The notes below the pieces were generated by a model. The model saw only the letters and a program-made list of their open reading frames with translations. It ran no database searches and was not told where the DNA came from. Made by a program: the position numbers and the translations under genes. Of a stretch of 64,000 nt of DNA, positions 43,657 to 55,016 are shown piece after piece. Positions within the stretch are counted from its first letter, which is position 1, and each line of letters starts with the position of its first letter. Location: contig JAEMWC010000454.1 of NCBI GenBank assembly GCA_016490735.1, positions 112,501 to 176,500 on the forward strand, read 5' to 3'. The DNA comes from Pachyseris speciosa (lineage: Eukaryota; Cnidaria; Anthozoa; Scleractinia; Pachyseridae).

Positions 43657-46600
43657 ATGGCCCAATTTATGCTGATGGCATTTGTATGCTGCGCTGGAGT
43701 TTCCCTTGCCGTGGCGGTTGGAGGTAGGTTTTGAGTCTGTGAGAGAAATTTTCGAGATTCAGTATGGCCAGTAAAGCAGACGATAGAACGATTTTCAATG
43801 AAACCAAAACCAAAGCAATTAGTAATCAGTTAATATGGCCGATCACAGTAGGCAGAAACAGCGAAATGAGCCAATCATGCAGAATTTGAATCAATTACTT
43901 GTAACCGGCGCAAAGCGCGAGAAAACGCGCGCAAGCCAAGTTACAATTGGTTTTGGTTTTGGTTTTGGTTTTCATTGGTTGAGAAAGTGGCAAGTAAGAG
44001 GTTTGCCAATCAATCACAGAGCGAAGTAAAGCAAAACCAGAGTAAAGATGAATTACTTTCGGCACTCAATTGAAAATCGCTCTAATGATGACAATCGATT
44101 CTGCCTGATGACAATGTCGGGTAAAGACGTCAATTTTAGTGAATTTTAGTACAAGTTTGTACCAGCTCGAGGACTGTTAATGAAAATAAACACCCAACAA
44201 AGGCCTGGTAAGGCAACGGTTTGATGAGAACGGAAGATTTGATGACATTTATGGACATAACCTTTGCAAAAAAGGAGTGGATTATAAAAAGGTGGTTATA
44301 GGGACTCAAGAAAAACTACGAGTTTGACGAAAATGACAAAATAAGGTTTTGAACAATGTGATCAATGGATTGGCTTAGGGGGTGGAGCATTGTCCAAAAC
44401 AAAGAATTTGACGATAGTTATCTGGCGATAATAACTGGTGAGACTTATTCAAGCACAATTAGTGTTGTTCATGGGTAACCTTTTGGCTGTATGGCTAGAC
44501 AACCAAGTTTGGTAGCCTGCGCGACAGGCACGAGAAATTATACTGAAAGGAAAAGGGAACGGGGAAAGCGGACGCGCGCGCTCATTCCTCTAGCCTCGCA
44601 CGCGGGTCCGTTTTCCCCCTTCCCTCCCTTCCCTTCCCTTTTCTCAGGCGCCTGGCACGCAGGCTAATAATTTGTCGAAAATGAGGAAAGCGATGAAAGT
44701 TTTTTAGACTTGCCAAAATCACCAGCCGGCGTCACATTTTCACAGGAACTTAGGATTGGTTAAAGACTGTGGCAAATTTGAGGAAATTTGGATCATTTAA
44801 GAGTATAAGATCTCGCTGAAGTTACAACGTAAGGCATATAAAATATAATAACCTCTTGGTTTATATATTTTCCCCGGCTTGACGAACCTCTATAAACCTT
44901 GTTACTTAAGTAGGTATTTATTATCTTTTCATGCAGAATGGAGCTACAATATAAATGCAGCAAATGGTACGTATTTTCAAACTCATTCCTCTTTTGTTTT
45001 CTGACGCCATTTATGGTGCTACTTTTTAGGATTACAACACAAACTTGTTGCCACAGGGCTTTGATTGGCCACTGAAATTTGTTCCTAAAATGCATTCCTT
45101 AACATTCCAAGAGTTCCCTGTTGATTCCTTTCAGCTCTACCCTAAAACTTTATCCAAGTCTGGCCCGTTTGCTATTCCTGAAAGCCTGAAGGCTTTTTTT
45201 ATAGATAGCGTTTCTAATTACCTCGATACTTCAATAAAGTAATACTACTACCACCACCACCACCACCACTACGACGACGACTACTATTACTACTACCACC
45301 ACCACCACCACTACGACTACTACTCCTTAATTAGACCCATCAGATGTCCGTTATAGAGTTCCTTCGGATCAGAGTTACTTTGGTGATGGCCACCGATGAC
45401 GTAAATCATTGCTACGGAGTACACCTGGACTCATCCCTTCAGTCCTGTTCAAGGCTTTTACCTTACGTCTTCCTTAATTTACCCCTGGGATTTCCATCTA
45501 ATGTTCCCAACAGGGATCGCTCCGGACCGATTTCTTTTGAAACATCCCTCTGAATAAGTATAGCATCATTAATAGGAGTCCTCACCGACCAGCAGGAGCC
45601 AGTTTCTAGTTATTGGAGTGCACCTTCTTTGTATACGTAGTTTCCCTATTTTTAGAACCTATCGAGAAATAGAAGCAAGAGACTCGATCTGGTTCCCCTG
45701 GGAACGCGATCACTTTACGACCGCTGACTAACTCGTGGCCCTCGAATTTGGAAATGTTGGTAATGTGCCTTTTAATTCTTTAAATCACAGGACCCGGTAA
45801 TTGGGGTGGTTTATGCGGCGGCCCTAAGCAATCACCAATAAACATAAACACAACCACAGCGATCTATGACTCAGGGCTGGGCGTCTTCACACTCGGTAAC
45901 TATGGCACCATACCAGACGTCAACTTCACCGTAGAGAACAGTGGCTACAGCCTGGTGGTTTCATTCCCCTCCTTTATATATAACGTGAGTGGAGGCGGTC
46001 TGACGGGCACATACACCACAGCTCAGTTCCATCTTCACTGGGGATCGGTGAACAATAACGGATCCGAGCATGCTGTGGATGGCAAATTTTATGCTGCCGA
46101 GGTTTGCACCTACCAATTATTGAACTTACAACTGCTTAAGTCTCGTGGTCATACCATTTTGAAATGATTTTGGAAGAAACCTCACGTTCAAATCAAAAAC
46201 TCAAATTCGTCACCCTATCAGGAGGCAAATTATATCCATATACGAGGGGTCATTACTAAGGAGGGGGGTAGCTCTACTGGGAGAACTAAAAGTTGTTTTT
46301 GAAAGGAGATTACAACGAAGCCAGCGTACTTCATTTGCGGCTACGTGAATGATATCGGCTATTATCGCAGAGGTAATTTGTAAAGAGTGCTGTGAGATTT
46401 TTTTGAGCGCACTCTTTTCGCATTTTTGGGGCTATTATGGAACCAGAATACAAATAGACAGTATTTGTGTTCTTATGGGCAATTAGCATTCCGTTTATTC
46501 CACTCCCAATACCTGAATAAACAGAACATCGTTTGCTCTGAATACACAGTATGCGTTGTTCAATTGGAAAGTTTTGGCGGGAAAACAGTGCGCAGCCCCC

Positions 46601-49600
46601 CCGCCAAGGCCGTGACAAGACACGGGAAGTTAGGTTCAGACGCTCTGTCCAGACCATTTTCCGCGCTAGTGTCAGGTCATCTCTGTCAAGAATATCCCGT
46701 TTTCAGAGCATGCGTAGAAAACCGGAATAGAAATAACTGGCTCAGCCAAAACTTGTGCGTCGAGGTTTAGTTGACATACACCGAAGTCTGTTAACACCGA
46801 TATGATTGAGTGGAGTGGTTTTCAATTGAATGTCGAAAGTAATTCGCGCCTGCTTTGGTTTTGCTTTGATCAGTTAGCAAAACTCACGCCACTTTTTTAA
46901 CCAATGAGAAAGAAACCAAACCCAGTCGTGACTTGATCAGGGCGCTTGCAATTTTTTCCGCGCTTGGGGTCGGCTACACTTGATGTAATTGCTTCATATT
47001 CTGATTGGCCCATTGCTCTGTTTGCGTCCATTGTGCGGATTGGCCAGAGCAGTTGCTTTGGTTTTGGTTCAGTAGGACACTCAATTAAAGTCCAGTTTTG
47101 TTGCATGTTAGAGCGGTTTTCAATTGACTGTCGTAAAACCAAAACCAAACCAGTTATTTCAGCCAATCACAACAGACCGAAACAGTGAGTGCAATGAGCC
47201 AATCAAAATTCGAAGCAATTACATGTAACCGGTGTAAAGCGACGGAAAATGCGGGCGTGCAAGTTACGATTGCTTTAAATTTTGCTACTCATTGGTTGAC
47301 AAAGTGGCGCAAGTTTTGCCAACCAATCACAGAGCGAAGCAATGCAAAACCAAAGCAAACGCGAATTACTTTCGACGCTCAATAGAAAACCGCTTTACGT
47401 CTTTGGATGTAAACAAAAATATGAACTGTTTCCATTGATTTTGCTTTCATTTCCGGTTCCAGATTCATTTTGTCAGCTTTAACGTCAAATACCCAGACAT
47501 CGCCACTGCCAAAAACTATTCTGATGGTTTAGCTGTCCTTGGTGTTTTTCTTGAGGTATTTGACTTCAATGTAACTGTCTTAATCCTTAATTATTAAGCT
47601 GAGAGATAACGGACCAATGTATAAAAACTTGACAAAATAGTCTACGAATGCCTAAGCTGTCTGAACGCATGACGTACAAATATCTCAGGCGTACGATGAA
47701 GTTCAAGTAAATACCTCATGTATATTGCCACATAACTGTGAGCTAAGAAATCACTAAACCGTGGTGCAACCGGCTAGAAATACACCCGACGCCTTAAAAG
47801 TGCACTTACTTTTTACAGCTTGCTCAAATTTTTGTCGTGGCACAAAAGACTAGGAGCGTGAAGCCCATGTCTGATTCAGATCAAATTATACCCAAGTGTA
47901 CCAACAGAACAAATTTTACGCAGACAAATCTAGCGCCTGACACTTCATAGAACTTCTTTTTAACGTGTATGTATACGTAGTCTGTAACACTGATAGGTAT
48001 TTCATGGTTTTATTTCGGTGAGATATTTGTTCGGAAAGGATTATTCACTTCATAATTCAGGTTAATTGTTTCGAAAATGAGATTGCAAAAAAGGAACTTA
48101 ATTGCCTGCAACCACCATAAGATTACGGAGACTCGGAGTCAAATACATTTGAAATGATTAAAACTAAACAGAAGAACTAAAACTTTTTGAAACTAGATAG
48201 CTTTTCAATACGTTTGGTTTGAGCATGGTAGTTGTCTGCACGCGGTGAAATAAAGTGCAAGACTAATGGATCGTTTCGTTATGTTTTCATTTTACAGGTA
48301 GCTAATGCAAATACAAATGCTCACTATGATTCATTTTTGAACGCCGCCAAGTACCTGACAAACAAAGGTAGGAATTATTAATAATAATAAATAATAATAA
48401 TAATTTATTGATTTCTATAGCGCATTACCATGACGCAATGATCTAATGCGCTTTACAATCTTATACTATCAAAAAGAATTACATGCATAATGATATTTAC
48501 AATAGTATTTACAAAAACACTTATAATGATATTAATATAAATAATAGCCTAATATCCTAGAAATGTAGAAAGAATTATCCAAGGAATGCTTGTTTAAAGA
48601 GACGGGTCTTGAGATCTGATTTAAAACTATAGATACTAGTACAGTTCCTAATAGTAGCCGGTAGATCGTTCCAAAGTTTCGGTGCCGCTACCGCAAAGGC
48701 GCGGTCAGCGAGTGTCTTATAGGTCCTGCAAGATGTATGTAATCCATCAAGGATGATGCCTTCCTGGCTACGTAAATTATATCTTCTCAGAGACCGGATA
48801 CGTACAAGGCAACTAATGTATTCTGGAGCCAGCCCGTGGATAGCTTTGAAAGCTATCAATAATATCTTAAATATTGTTCGGTAATGGGCAGGCAACCAGT
48901 GTAATCGTCTTAACAATGGTGTTATGTGGCAAAAACTAGACTCTTTAAATATCAAGCGCGCTGCTGCATTCTGTACCCTTTGCAGCCTAGCGATCTGATA
49001 TGCGGGAAGACCATACAGAAGGCTATGACAATAGTCGACTTTATTCGTAACAAACGGGTGAATAAGTGTTTCTTCGGCTTCGTGTGATAGAAACTTCCTT
49101 ATCTGCCTAATATTATAAAGGTGGAAAAATACCGCGCTGCAGGTCTTAGTAACATGCGTGGCCATAATAAAGTTCCTATCAAAATATGAACCTAAGTTCC
49201 TCACAGACGCGGAGGCAGCAACAGTCGCATCACCAACCCTCAGATGGCTGATATTAGTTTTGCTAAGTTGTTGGCGCGTTCCTAACACTAAAAGTTCTGT
49301 TTTCCCGTCATTAAGCATGAGACTATGTTGACGTGCCCGAGACTTTATATCTGCTACACAGTCCTGTATTACTTGAACTGCTTGCTCCTCGTTCACACAG
49401 CTTGAGGGACTGTAGGAAAAGTAGACTTGGAAGTCATCAGCATAGGCATGCACCGCGACAGGGGCGTGGTTACTGACAATGTCAAATAGGCCACTCACGT
49501 ATATATTAAACAGCAGAGGGCCTAGGCAAGAACCCTGAGGAACTCCCGAATTGAGTTGGCATGTCCGTGACCGTATGCCATCCAGAATAATTCTCTGAGA

Positions 49601-50950
49601 GCGACCAGAAAGATAATAGACAAGCCATGCAAGGACAGTACCCCCCACCCCCAATTTAGAACGGACCACTCTAAGAAGCTTGCTATGATTTACAGTGTCG
49701 AACGCGGCACTGAAATCGAGTAACACGCGTAGAGTGACCTGCTGACTGTTCATATTAAGTAGGATATCGTTACGCACGTTTAACAGTGCTTTCTCGGAAC
49801 TGTGATGCTTTCGATAGGAGGACTAATGTAAAGGGTACAATCCATTTTCAGGCATATGTTTCTCTAGCTGGGTGACGGCGGCCGATTCAGTAAGCTTCGC
49901 AACATATGCCAGGTTACTCACGGGACGTAAGTTTGCCTTCGTCTGGTCCAAACCCACCTTTTTCAGAAGGGGTGTAACTAGAGCTTCCTTCCACTTCTCA
50001 GCAAAATGGGCCGACTGAAGCGAGGTGTTGATCATATCGGTCAGTACAGGAATCAGCTCGTCAAGGCACTGAGTGACCAGAGTAGTTGGCATCGGATCTA
50101 GAGGGCAAGACTTCTTGGCTGCACGACAAATCAGATCTCTTACATCCTCTGGAGATAAGATGTTAAATTTCTCGAACGAGGCAGAACAGTTACCATCTTT
50201 GGGACCGTCATCGTCGACTGCACCCGAATTACTATCTAGAGCAGCGTGCATCCGTGAGACCTTGTCAGCAAAGAAATCCCCAACTTCATTATCCAGGCAG
50301 ACAACATCAGAGCCAGGTGGTACAATGAATGACTTCGGCTGGGATAGAAGAGATCTGGTAGCCCTGAACAACTTTGCCTGATTATCACTGTTGTCCATTA
50401 TAAAGTCAGACAAGTAGCATGACCTGGCCAGATTTAAAACCAGTGATGCGTAGTTCTTTGCGCGCTTAAAAGCGACAAAGTGTTCGTGAACACCAGACCT
50501 TTTCCATTTGCGTTCAGCACGGCGTCTCTCCCTGATTGCCGCTTTAATGTCATCATTAAACCAAGGCATGCGCGGTCTGTTGGTGAAGGTGCGAGTGCGC
50601 AGGGGTGCATGCCGTTCAGTCAAGGATGCCAGAGTATCATCATATGCGTGTACTAATTCATCAAGGTCAACAGGAGTCCGGTCCACCAATCTGGAGTTGA
50701 TCAGGGAGCACGGGTTGGCGCAGTGGTGAGAGCACTCGCCTTCCACCAATGTGTCCCGCGTTCGATTCCCGGACTCGGTGTCATATGTGGGCTGAGTTTG
50801 CTGGTTCTCTACTCTGCTCCGAGAGATTTTTCTCCGGGTACTCCGGTTTTCCCCTCTCCTCAAAAACCAACATTTGATTTAATTTGATTTGATTTGAGAT
50901 TTGTAATTAGTAGGCGAAGAGCCACCTTGTGGAAGTACTACTAATAAATC

Positions 50951-51006
<56 letters not shown>

Positions 51007-54000
51007 CAGATCACGTCTCAGCTCTCCTATGTCCACCGATTTTAGTTTCCTGTACGTAACAGTCTTCATAGGGACAGGTGGCTTAATCGAATTCAGCCGG
51101 CAGGTGACAACAGCGTGGTCTGAAAAGAAGCAGCCGATCGAAGGGATTCCATATACCACAGAATCAGTCTTTCGTGTGATTATCAAGTCCAATGTGTGGC
51201 CGTGTTCGTGCGTAGGCCCAGTGAAAAGCTGCTTCAGATTCATTGTCTCCAAGAGATCCAGAAAAATAGCAGCCTCTGGGTCATTGGCGTCATCGACATG
51301 AATGTTAAAATCGCCGACAATAAGAAGGGGCTCAGCAGAGAGAATGATGGATTAAAGGACATGCGCAAATTCAGTTATAAACGTGTTCACCGTCACAGGG
51401 TGTGTCTCTGAGTAGGGCGGGCGGTATATGTTGACAACTCTGGCCCGAAATTTCTCATTCAAATGAAGATTCCTCGCCACCGCGCACACGACTAACTGAT
51501 AGGTTATCCGTATAGATGATAGCAAGACCACCGCCTTTCCGACCTATGCCAGGCTGGTCCCGCGTAACCAGACGGGATGGCATGGTTCGTAGCCGCAACA
51601 TCATCTGGTGTAAGCCAAGTTTCAGTCAGACAAATAACATCAGATTTCTTATCACAAACAAGCTCCAGGAGATCAACACTTTTAGATCTAACAGAACGCA
51701 CGTTAACCAGGCTAAGAGTCATAGGCGTGGGCAGCCGACCGAAGCTGTCTTGCTGGACACGGGGTACCGAGACAAGGTTTCCTGTGTTGCGACATGGTCG
51801 GCAAACCCTGGGTCTTAGCGGGTATTGTGCTGAACCAGTGGAGCGCGAAACATGGTCCCTTGGGCCAGGGTTGAGCTTGAATACCAGATCTCCCTTTAGG
51901 GGCACGTGGAATGTAGTCACGGTGTTTGGATAGTATGCGCATGGCTGCCTGTGTCGTCTAATGCCGGAACGTGTCAAGAATGCAATCGTCGGTCTTCTAT
52001 TGTAGTCGATACAAATTACACTTGTTTTGCTGTAGGCCCATGGAGAACTCGGCAACATATTCAAGTCTCAATTCAAGAATTAACTTTTATTTTTACGGAA
52101 TTTTTATTTCTGACGTGAAACGGAACCAATATTAGCACAATTGATCTGTCACAACTCGACACAAACCATGGTAGCCTTTGAAGCTTGGCCAAAACAATCA
52201 GATGAACTGGTTTCACATAATTAAATGATTAAAGGGATGTCATTGCTGTCTCAATACCATAGCATGATCGTCCAACGTCCTTGGAGAAAGGCTCAGGGCC
52301 TAAACAAACAAAAAACTACTGAAGGATAAGGTTTCGACAACATCCATGTCACTTGCAATTTATGCGTACCTATCAATATATGTTACCTGAATTGGAAAGG
52401 AACTATGTGGCTTGGAGGGGGTGGGTGGACTAAGATACTCCATGATAAAGCCGGCTCCATGGGAACAGATTGGCGCAAAAGGAGTTATTTGTTAAGCGCA
52501 CACAGGAGGGGGCTCCTGGCGCACAGTATTGAAAACCTCAACACCTCATGCCACAGGCTTACAGTCCTCCTAGTGGTGTGGACTAAACCACACTTCTATA
52601 TAAGGATGGTAAGCCTGTGCCTCTTGCAAGTATTAATATTGCCTCGATAGCGAAAATGTCCCGCTCGTGTATCGCAATGCTCTTTTTAATAGCTCAAACA
52701 ATTTGCTCAAAGTTCAGGTGAAAAGGTTACTAATTTTTACTGGTAATTTCAAACATGTACTAATTACTGATTAAGATGAGAGTATCGGAATGTGAGGTCA
52801 AGGAAAGGGAAGAGGAGCATGAACCTGTTACAACAAAGACCAGAAGATGGAGTTGATAAAGGGCTTGGGGTGGGGGATTAAGAATTGAATAACATTACGA
52901 TGAAATTACAAGGTTAAGCAGCCAAAAAGGTGGAGCTTAATTCCTGGGGAACAGAGATCAGAAAACGGAGTAAAATGGCATTTTTTGAGTAAACGGGAGC
53001 GGGGGTGGGGGATTATGAATTGGACAACATTAATATGAAAGTATGTGAGGATGTGGTGTGTGTGAATTAGGAGTGAATGGCAGGATGAGGAAAATCTCGG
53101 AGCCCCACCCTCCGCCTGCTGTCCTGAATCCTCACACTTGAGACAGATGGAAATTTTCCCTGAAAGGCATCTTTGTTTTGCCCTTTGAAACACCAACATT
53201 AATACAGCCTTGGTATCTTGTTTGACTTCATCCAGTTTTGAGCCCCTTCTTTATTTACCTGTATTTACAGCAAAATCATTACTTAATTCTTTCTCACAGG
53301 TTCCTCATTTAACAACGTTACAGCCTCCGCGCTTGCTAATCTTTTGCCTTCTGACAAGACTAAGTTTTATCGCTACAATGGATCCTTAACCACCCCAACC
53401 TGCAATGAGGCTGTCACCTGGACAGTTTTCAGGGACCCCGTCAAGATAACGCAGGCTCAGGTAATGTAGTTATAGCTGTTGTTGTTGTTGTGGATGTTGT
53501 TGTCGTCGTCGTCGTAATCAAAGTTTCTTGTCATTGTGGTTGGTGTTTTCCTCATTGTTGTTATGGTGTTATTCTTGTTGTCACAGTTATTGCAGCCTTC
53601 ACTATTTTTCTGTCGCTTTCTCCGTCGCTAATATCTCTCTTGTGGTTGTTATATTTATTGTTGTCGTTGTCATTGTTGTTGTTCTTGTGGTTCTTGTTGT
53701 CATTACACTTGAATGTTGTCGATAACGTTGAAAAAATTCTTCAAACTCGGCATCTCGAGAGGCCAGGGGAAATGGGCATCACGGCTCATGGTTATCACAA
53801 GTTCTCATTTGAAGACAGACTGACATGATGTGACAGTATTACACCATTTCTTAACCCTTCTATTCCGGTGGTGGTGATCAACATCTAGACTCTCCTTTCC
53901 ATGTCACTCCCTTCATCTAACACACAGTTTCTGAGAATAAAAGAAGTGATCAACAGAGATGAATGATCTTGACTGATCTTTAAACCAATTCTCCCAACAA

Positions 54001-55016
54001 CCAGTTCCATAAAAAGAACAAAGAAAACATTACGATAACATACAAAAATTTATATTTGGGACTAAAAGGGTTGATACACCTAACACATTGGTAGTTTTTT
54101 TTGTCCTTAATTTTTGTCATTTCTGTTGTTATTATTAAAGGTTGTTGCCTTTCTCGTTGTTGTCATTTTTATCATTCATCGTTGCTGCAGTTTTGAAAAT
54201 ATAAAGCATGTGGGATGTGGCTGGAATGACAGGGATACCTCCCAAATAGCATCAATTTGTGAGATATCCTTGTCACCCCAGCCTTGTTTTATTCGTATGT
54301 GGGTACTTGAGCCTGAGCATTAGCTATGCCATGCTGCTGAGGCCCAACAAGGCCGAAACTGCTGTCCATGGCTGTTAATGCTTGGGCTCAATCTTTGCTT
54401 TGGTAGATTTAAGGGGTAATGCCCGCTACCATGTGGCCTTAGTGCCCTTAGAGTGGCTTTAGCTTACCAGATCACATTAATTTGTGAGGTATCGTTGTTG
54501 CAGTTTTAACAGTTTTGATCGTTGGTTCTCTTTGCCATCGTCCCCTTTTAGAACCTTAATTTGCAGGCGTCAGAGAGTAGTCAAAATTTTCAACAAACAA
54601 CCGCCATTCTTTCTAAAACTTAGCCATTGAGTTAATTTTCATCTCGTGATGGTAGGAATGGACACTTTCAATTTAATTCTGTCGGGTAATTTTTGGTTTC
54701 ATTTTGATTTACTTTTGCACATCGGTTACGCAGTAAACGGAAATTAATTATTTTGTGTATTTTCTCTATTTCTTTCTAACAGTTGAATGTTTTACGTGCC
54801 CTCAAGATGAGCAACACGACGAGCTTGGAGTATAACTGCCGGCCACTGCAGGGCCTAGGTAACCGCACCGTGAAGGCCAGTTTCGAAGACACACCCACCA
54901 CCACAGCACCTACAGGGACAGCCCCTATTGCAACTCAACCTGATATTGGAATTGCACTCGAAAAATGCAATGTTATGTTACTGTTGATGTTGTTTGGCGC
55001 CCTTTTCTTGCGCTAA
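43657..55016 (+). CDS. Alpha-carbonic anhydrase, secreted/GPI-anchored, Tyr64 (gene B)
   Basis: Paralogue of gene A with the same seven-exon structure: 43657-43723, 44937-44966, 45791-46101, 47463-47555, 48298-48367, 53300-53460 and 54783-55016 (966 nt, 321 aa). The first four exons have the same lengths as in gene A (67, 30, 311, 93 nt). Seen in order: signal peptide ([20 protein letters not shown]), [12 protein letters not shown] (Cys23), NSGY (Tyr at the His64 shuttle position), FHLHWG (His94, His96), GSEH (Glu106), EIHFV (Glu117, His119), SLTTPTC (Thr199, Cys203), VTWTVF (Trp209), a Thr/Pro-rich linker, and the hydrophobic end [15 protein letters not shown] that predicts GPI anchoring. 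It should be catalytically competent with altered proton transfer; vertebrate mitochondrial CA V also has Tyr64. Intron 5 (48368-53299) holds a LINE with a nested SINE. AATAAA at 55668-55673 is a possible 3' end. Confidence 0.92.
43795..44095. mobile_element. MITE family M, copy in intron 1 of gene B
   Basis: Ends pair as TTCAATGAAACCAAAACCAA on the left and CGGCACTCAATTGAAAATCG on the right. The inside holds GAGCCAATCATGCA, GTAACCGGCGCAAAGCGCGA, an amplified TTTTGG run and AATCACAGAGCGAAGTAAAG. It matches the copies at 46817-47395. Confidence 0.7.
44513..44666. mobile_element. MITE with TAGCCTGCG ends in intron 1 of gene B
   Basis: Left TAGCCTGCGCGACAGGCA and right GCCTGGCACGCAGGCTA are inverted repeats around a GC-rich interior (GGACGCGCGCGCTC, CTAGCCTCGCACGCGGGTCC). 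No coding content. Confidence 0.7.
45243..45327. repeat. (ACC)n/(ACT)n/(ACG)n microsatellite
   Basis: Imperfect trinucleotide array built from CTA, CCA and CGA units, in intron 2 of gene B. Confidence 0.9.
46102..46814 (+). other. Intron 3 of gene B, unrecognised half
   Basis: No repeat or domain is recognised. Frames on both strands here lack any motif. Confidence 0.4.
46815..47110. mobile_element. MITE family M, second copy (intron 3 of gene B)
   Basis: Begins GTGGTTTTCAATTGAATGTC then GAAAGTAATTCGCG and ends near GACACTCAATTAAAGTCCAG. Shared inner words are CTCACGCCACTTTTTTAACC, CCGCGCTTGG and GATTGGCC. It abuts the third copy. Confidence 0.7.
47111..47395. mobile_element. MITE family M, third copy, 68 bp before exon 4 of gene B
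   Basis: Ends GCGGTTTTCAATTGACTGTC and GACGCTCAATAGAAAACCGC are inverted repeats. The interior holds AGCCAATCACAACAGACC, GAGCCAATCAAAATTCGAAG, ACATGTAACCGGTGTAAAGC and CCAACCAATCACAGAGCGAA. It ends at 47395, so only 68 bp remain for the splice acceptor region of exon 4. Confidence 0.75.
48575..50700 (-). pseudogene. Reverse transcriptase of the intron 5 LINE
   Basis: One continuous minus-strand frame holds the RT except for a TAG at 49820-49822. Before the stop: [60 protein letters not shown]. After it: [13 protein letters not shown] (first catalytic Asp), [20 protein letters not shown], and [12 protein letters not shown] (YADD). The two halves are in the same phase (50863 and 49777 differ by a multiple of three), so a single C-to-T type change in a CAG codon explains the break. 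Confidence 0.88.
50705..51004 (+). mobile_element. tRNA-derived SINE nested in the LINE
   Basis: Same family as 33625-33897: head GGTTGGCGCAGTGGTGAGAG (A box) and GCGTTCGATTCCCGG (B box), body TGTGGGCTGAGTTTGCTGG and GTAGGCGAAGAGCCACCTTG, tail of about 18 ATT units. ATCAG occurs at both edges (50700-50704 and 51005-51009). It lies opposite to the LINE and splits the LINE coding sequence between the endonuclease and RT regions. Confidence 0.88.
50941..52064 (-). pseudogene. N-terminal and endonuclease part of the intron 5 LINE
   Basis: The frame from 52064 reads through [11 protein letters not shown] (51893-51861), then [19 protein letters not shown] and [15 protein letters not shown]. It goes out of frame near 51560 ([12 protein letters not shown] in place of the expected GGG block). 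The end of the domain is in another frame at 51252-51009 ([25 protein letters not shown]). Frameshifted and broken by the SINE. Confidence 0.8.
52131..53290 (+). other. Rest of intron 5 of gene B
   Basis: A small hairpin lies at about 52550-52622 (GCCACAGGCTTACAGTCCTC / GGATGGTAAGCCTGTGCC). Otherwise unrecognised. Confidence 0.4.
53470..53725. repeat. GTT/GTC-rich low-complexity tract in intron 6 of gene B
   Basis: Irregular GTTGTT, GTCGTC and CTTGTG words give open but meaningless frames ([10 protein letters not shown]). The corresponding intron of gene A (38170-38450) has a similar composition, so the tract may pre-date the gene duplication. Confidence 0.6.
54307..54391. mobile_element. 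Small hairpin element in intron 6 of gene B
   Basis: TTGAGCCTGAGCATTAGC at the left end and GTTAATGCTTGGGCTCAA at the right end are inverted repeats. The inner GCCATGCTGCTGAGGCCC and GGCCGAAACTGCTGTCCATG pair less well. A neighbouring short stem lies at about 54213-54284. Confidence 0.6.

Larger units (their letters stand above)
48370..52130 (-). mobile_element. CR1/L2-like LINE in intron 5 of gene B, interrupted by a SINE
   Basis: A nearly full-length APE-type non-LTR retrotransposon runs on the minus strand, from about 52130 (5' end) to an AAT-rich 3' tail at about 48378-48404. The N-terminal part has an NPGP motif, then the endonuclease start [20 protein letters not shown] and LTETWL. Then come SDHAVVTC (endonuclease end), the RT region and the long C-terminal segment [20 protein letters not shown] and [16 protein letters not shown] typical of CR1/L2-like elements. 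It is dead: a frameshift in the endonuclease, a SINE at 50705-51004 and a nonsense codon in RT. Confidence 0.88.

Noticed and set aside
50073..50729. Plus-strand frames opposite the LINE
   Set aside because: Antisense shadows of the reverse-transcriptase region; no domain on the plus strand.
53490..53828. 112-aa hydrophobic frame in intron 6 of gene B
   Set aside because: Low-complexity GTT/GTC tract inside a well-supported intron; exons on both sides splice in phase without it.
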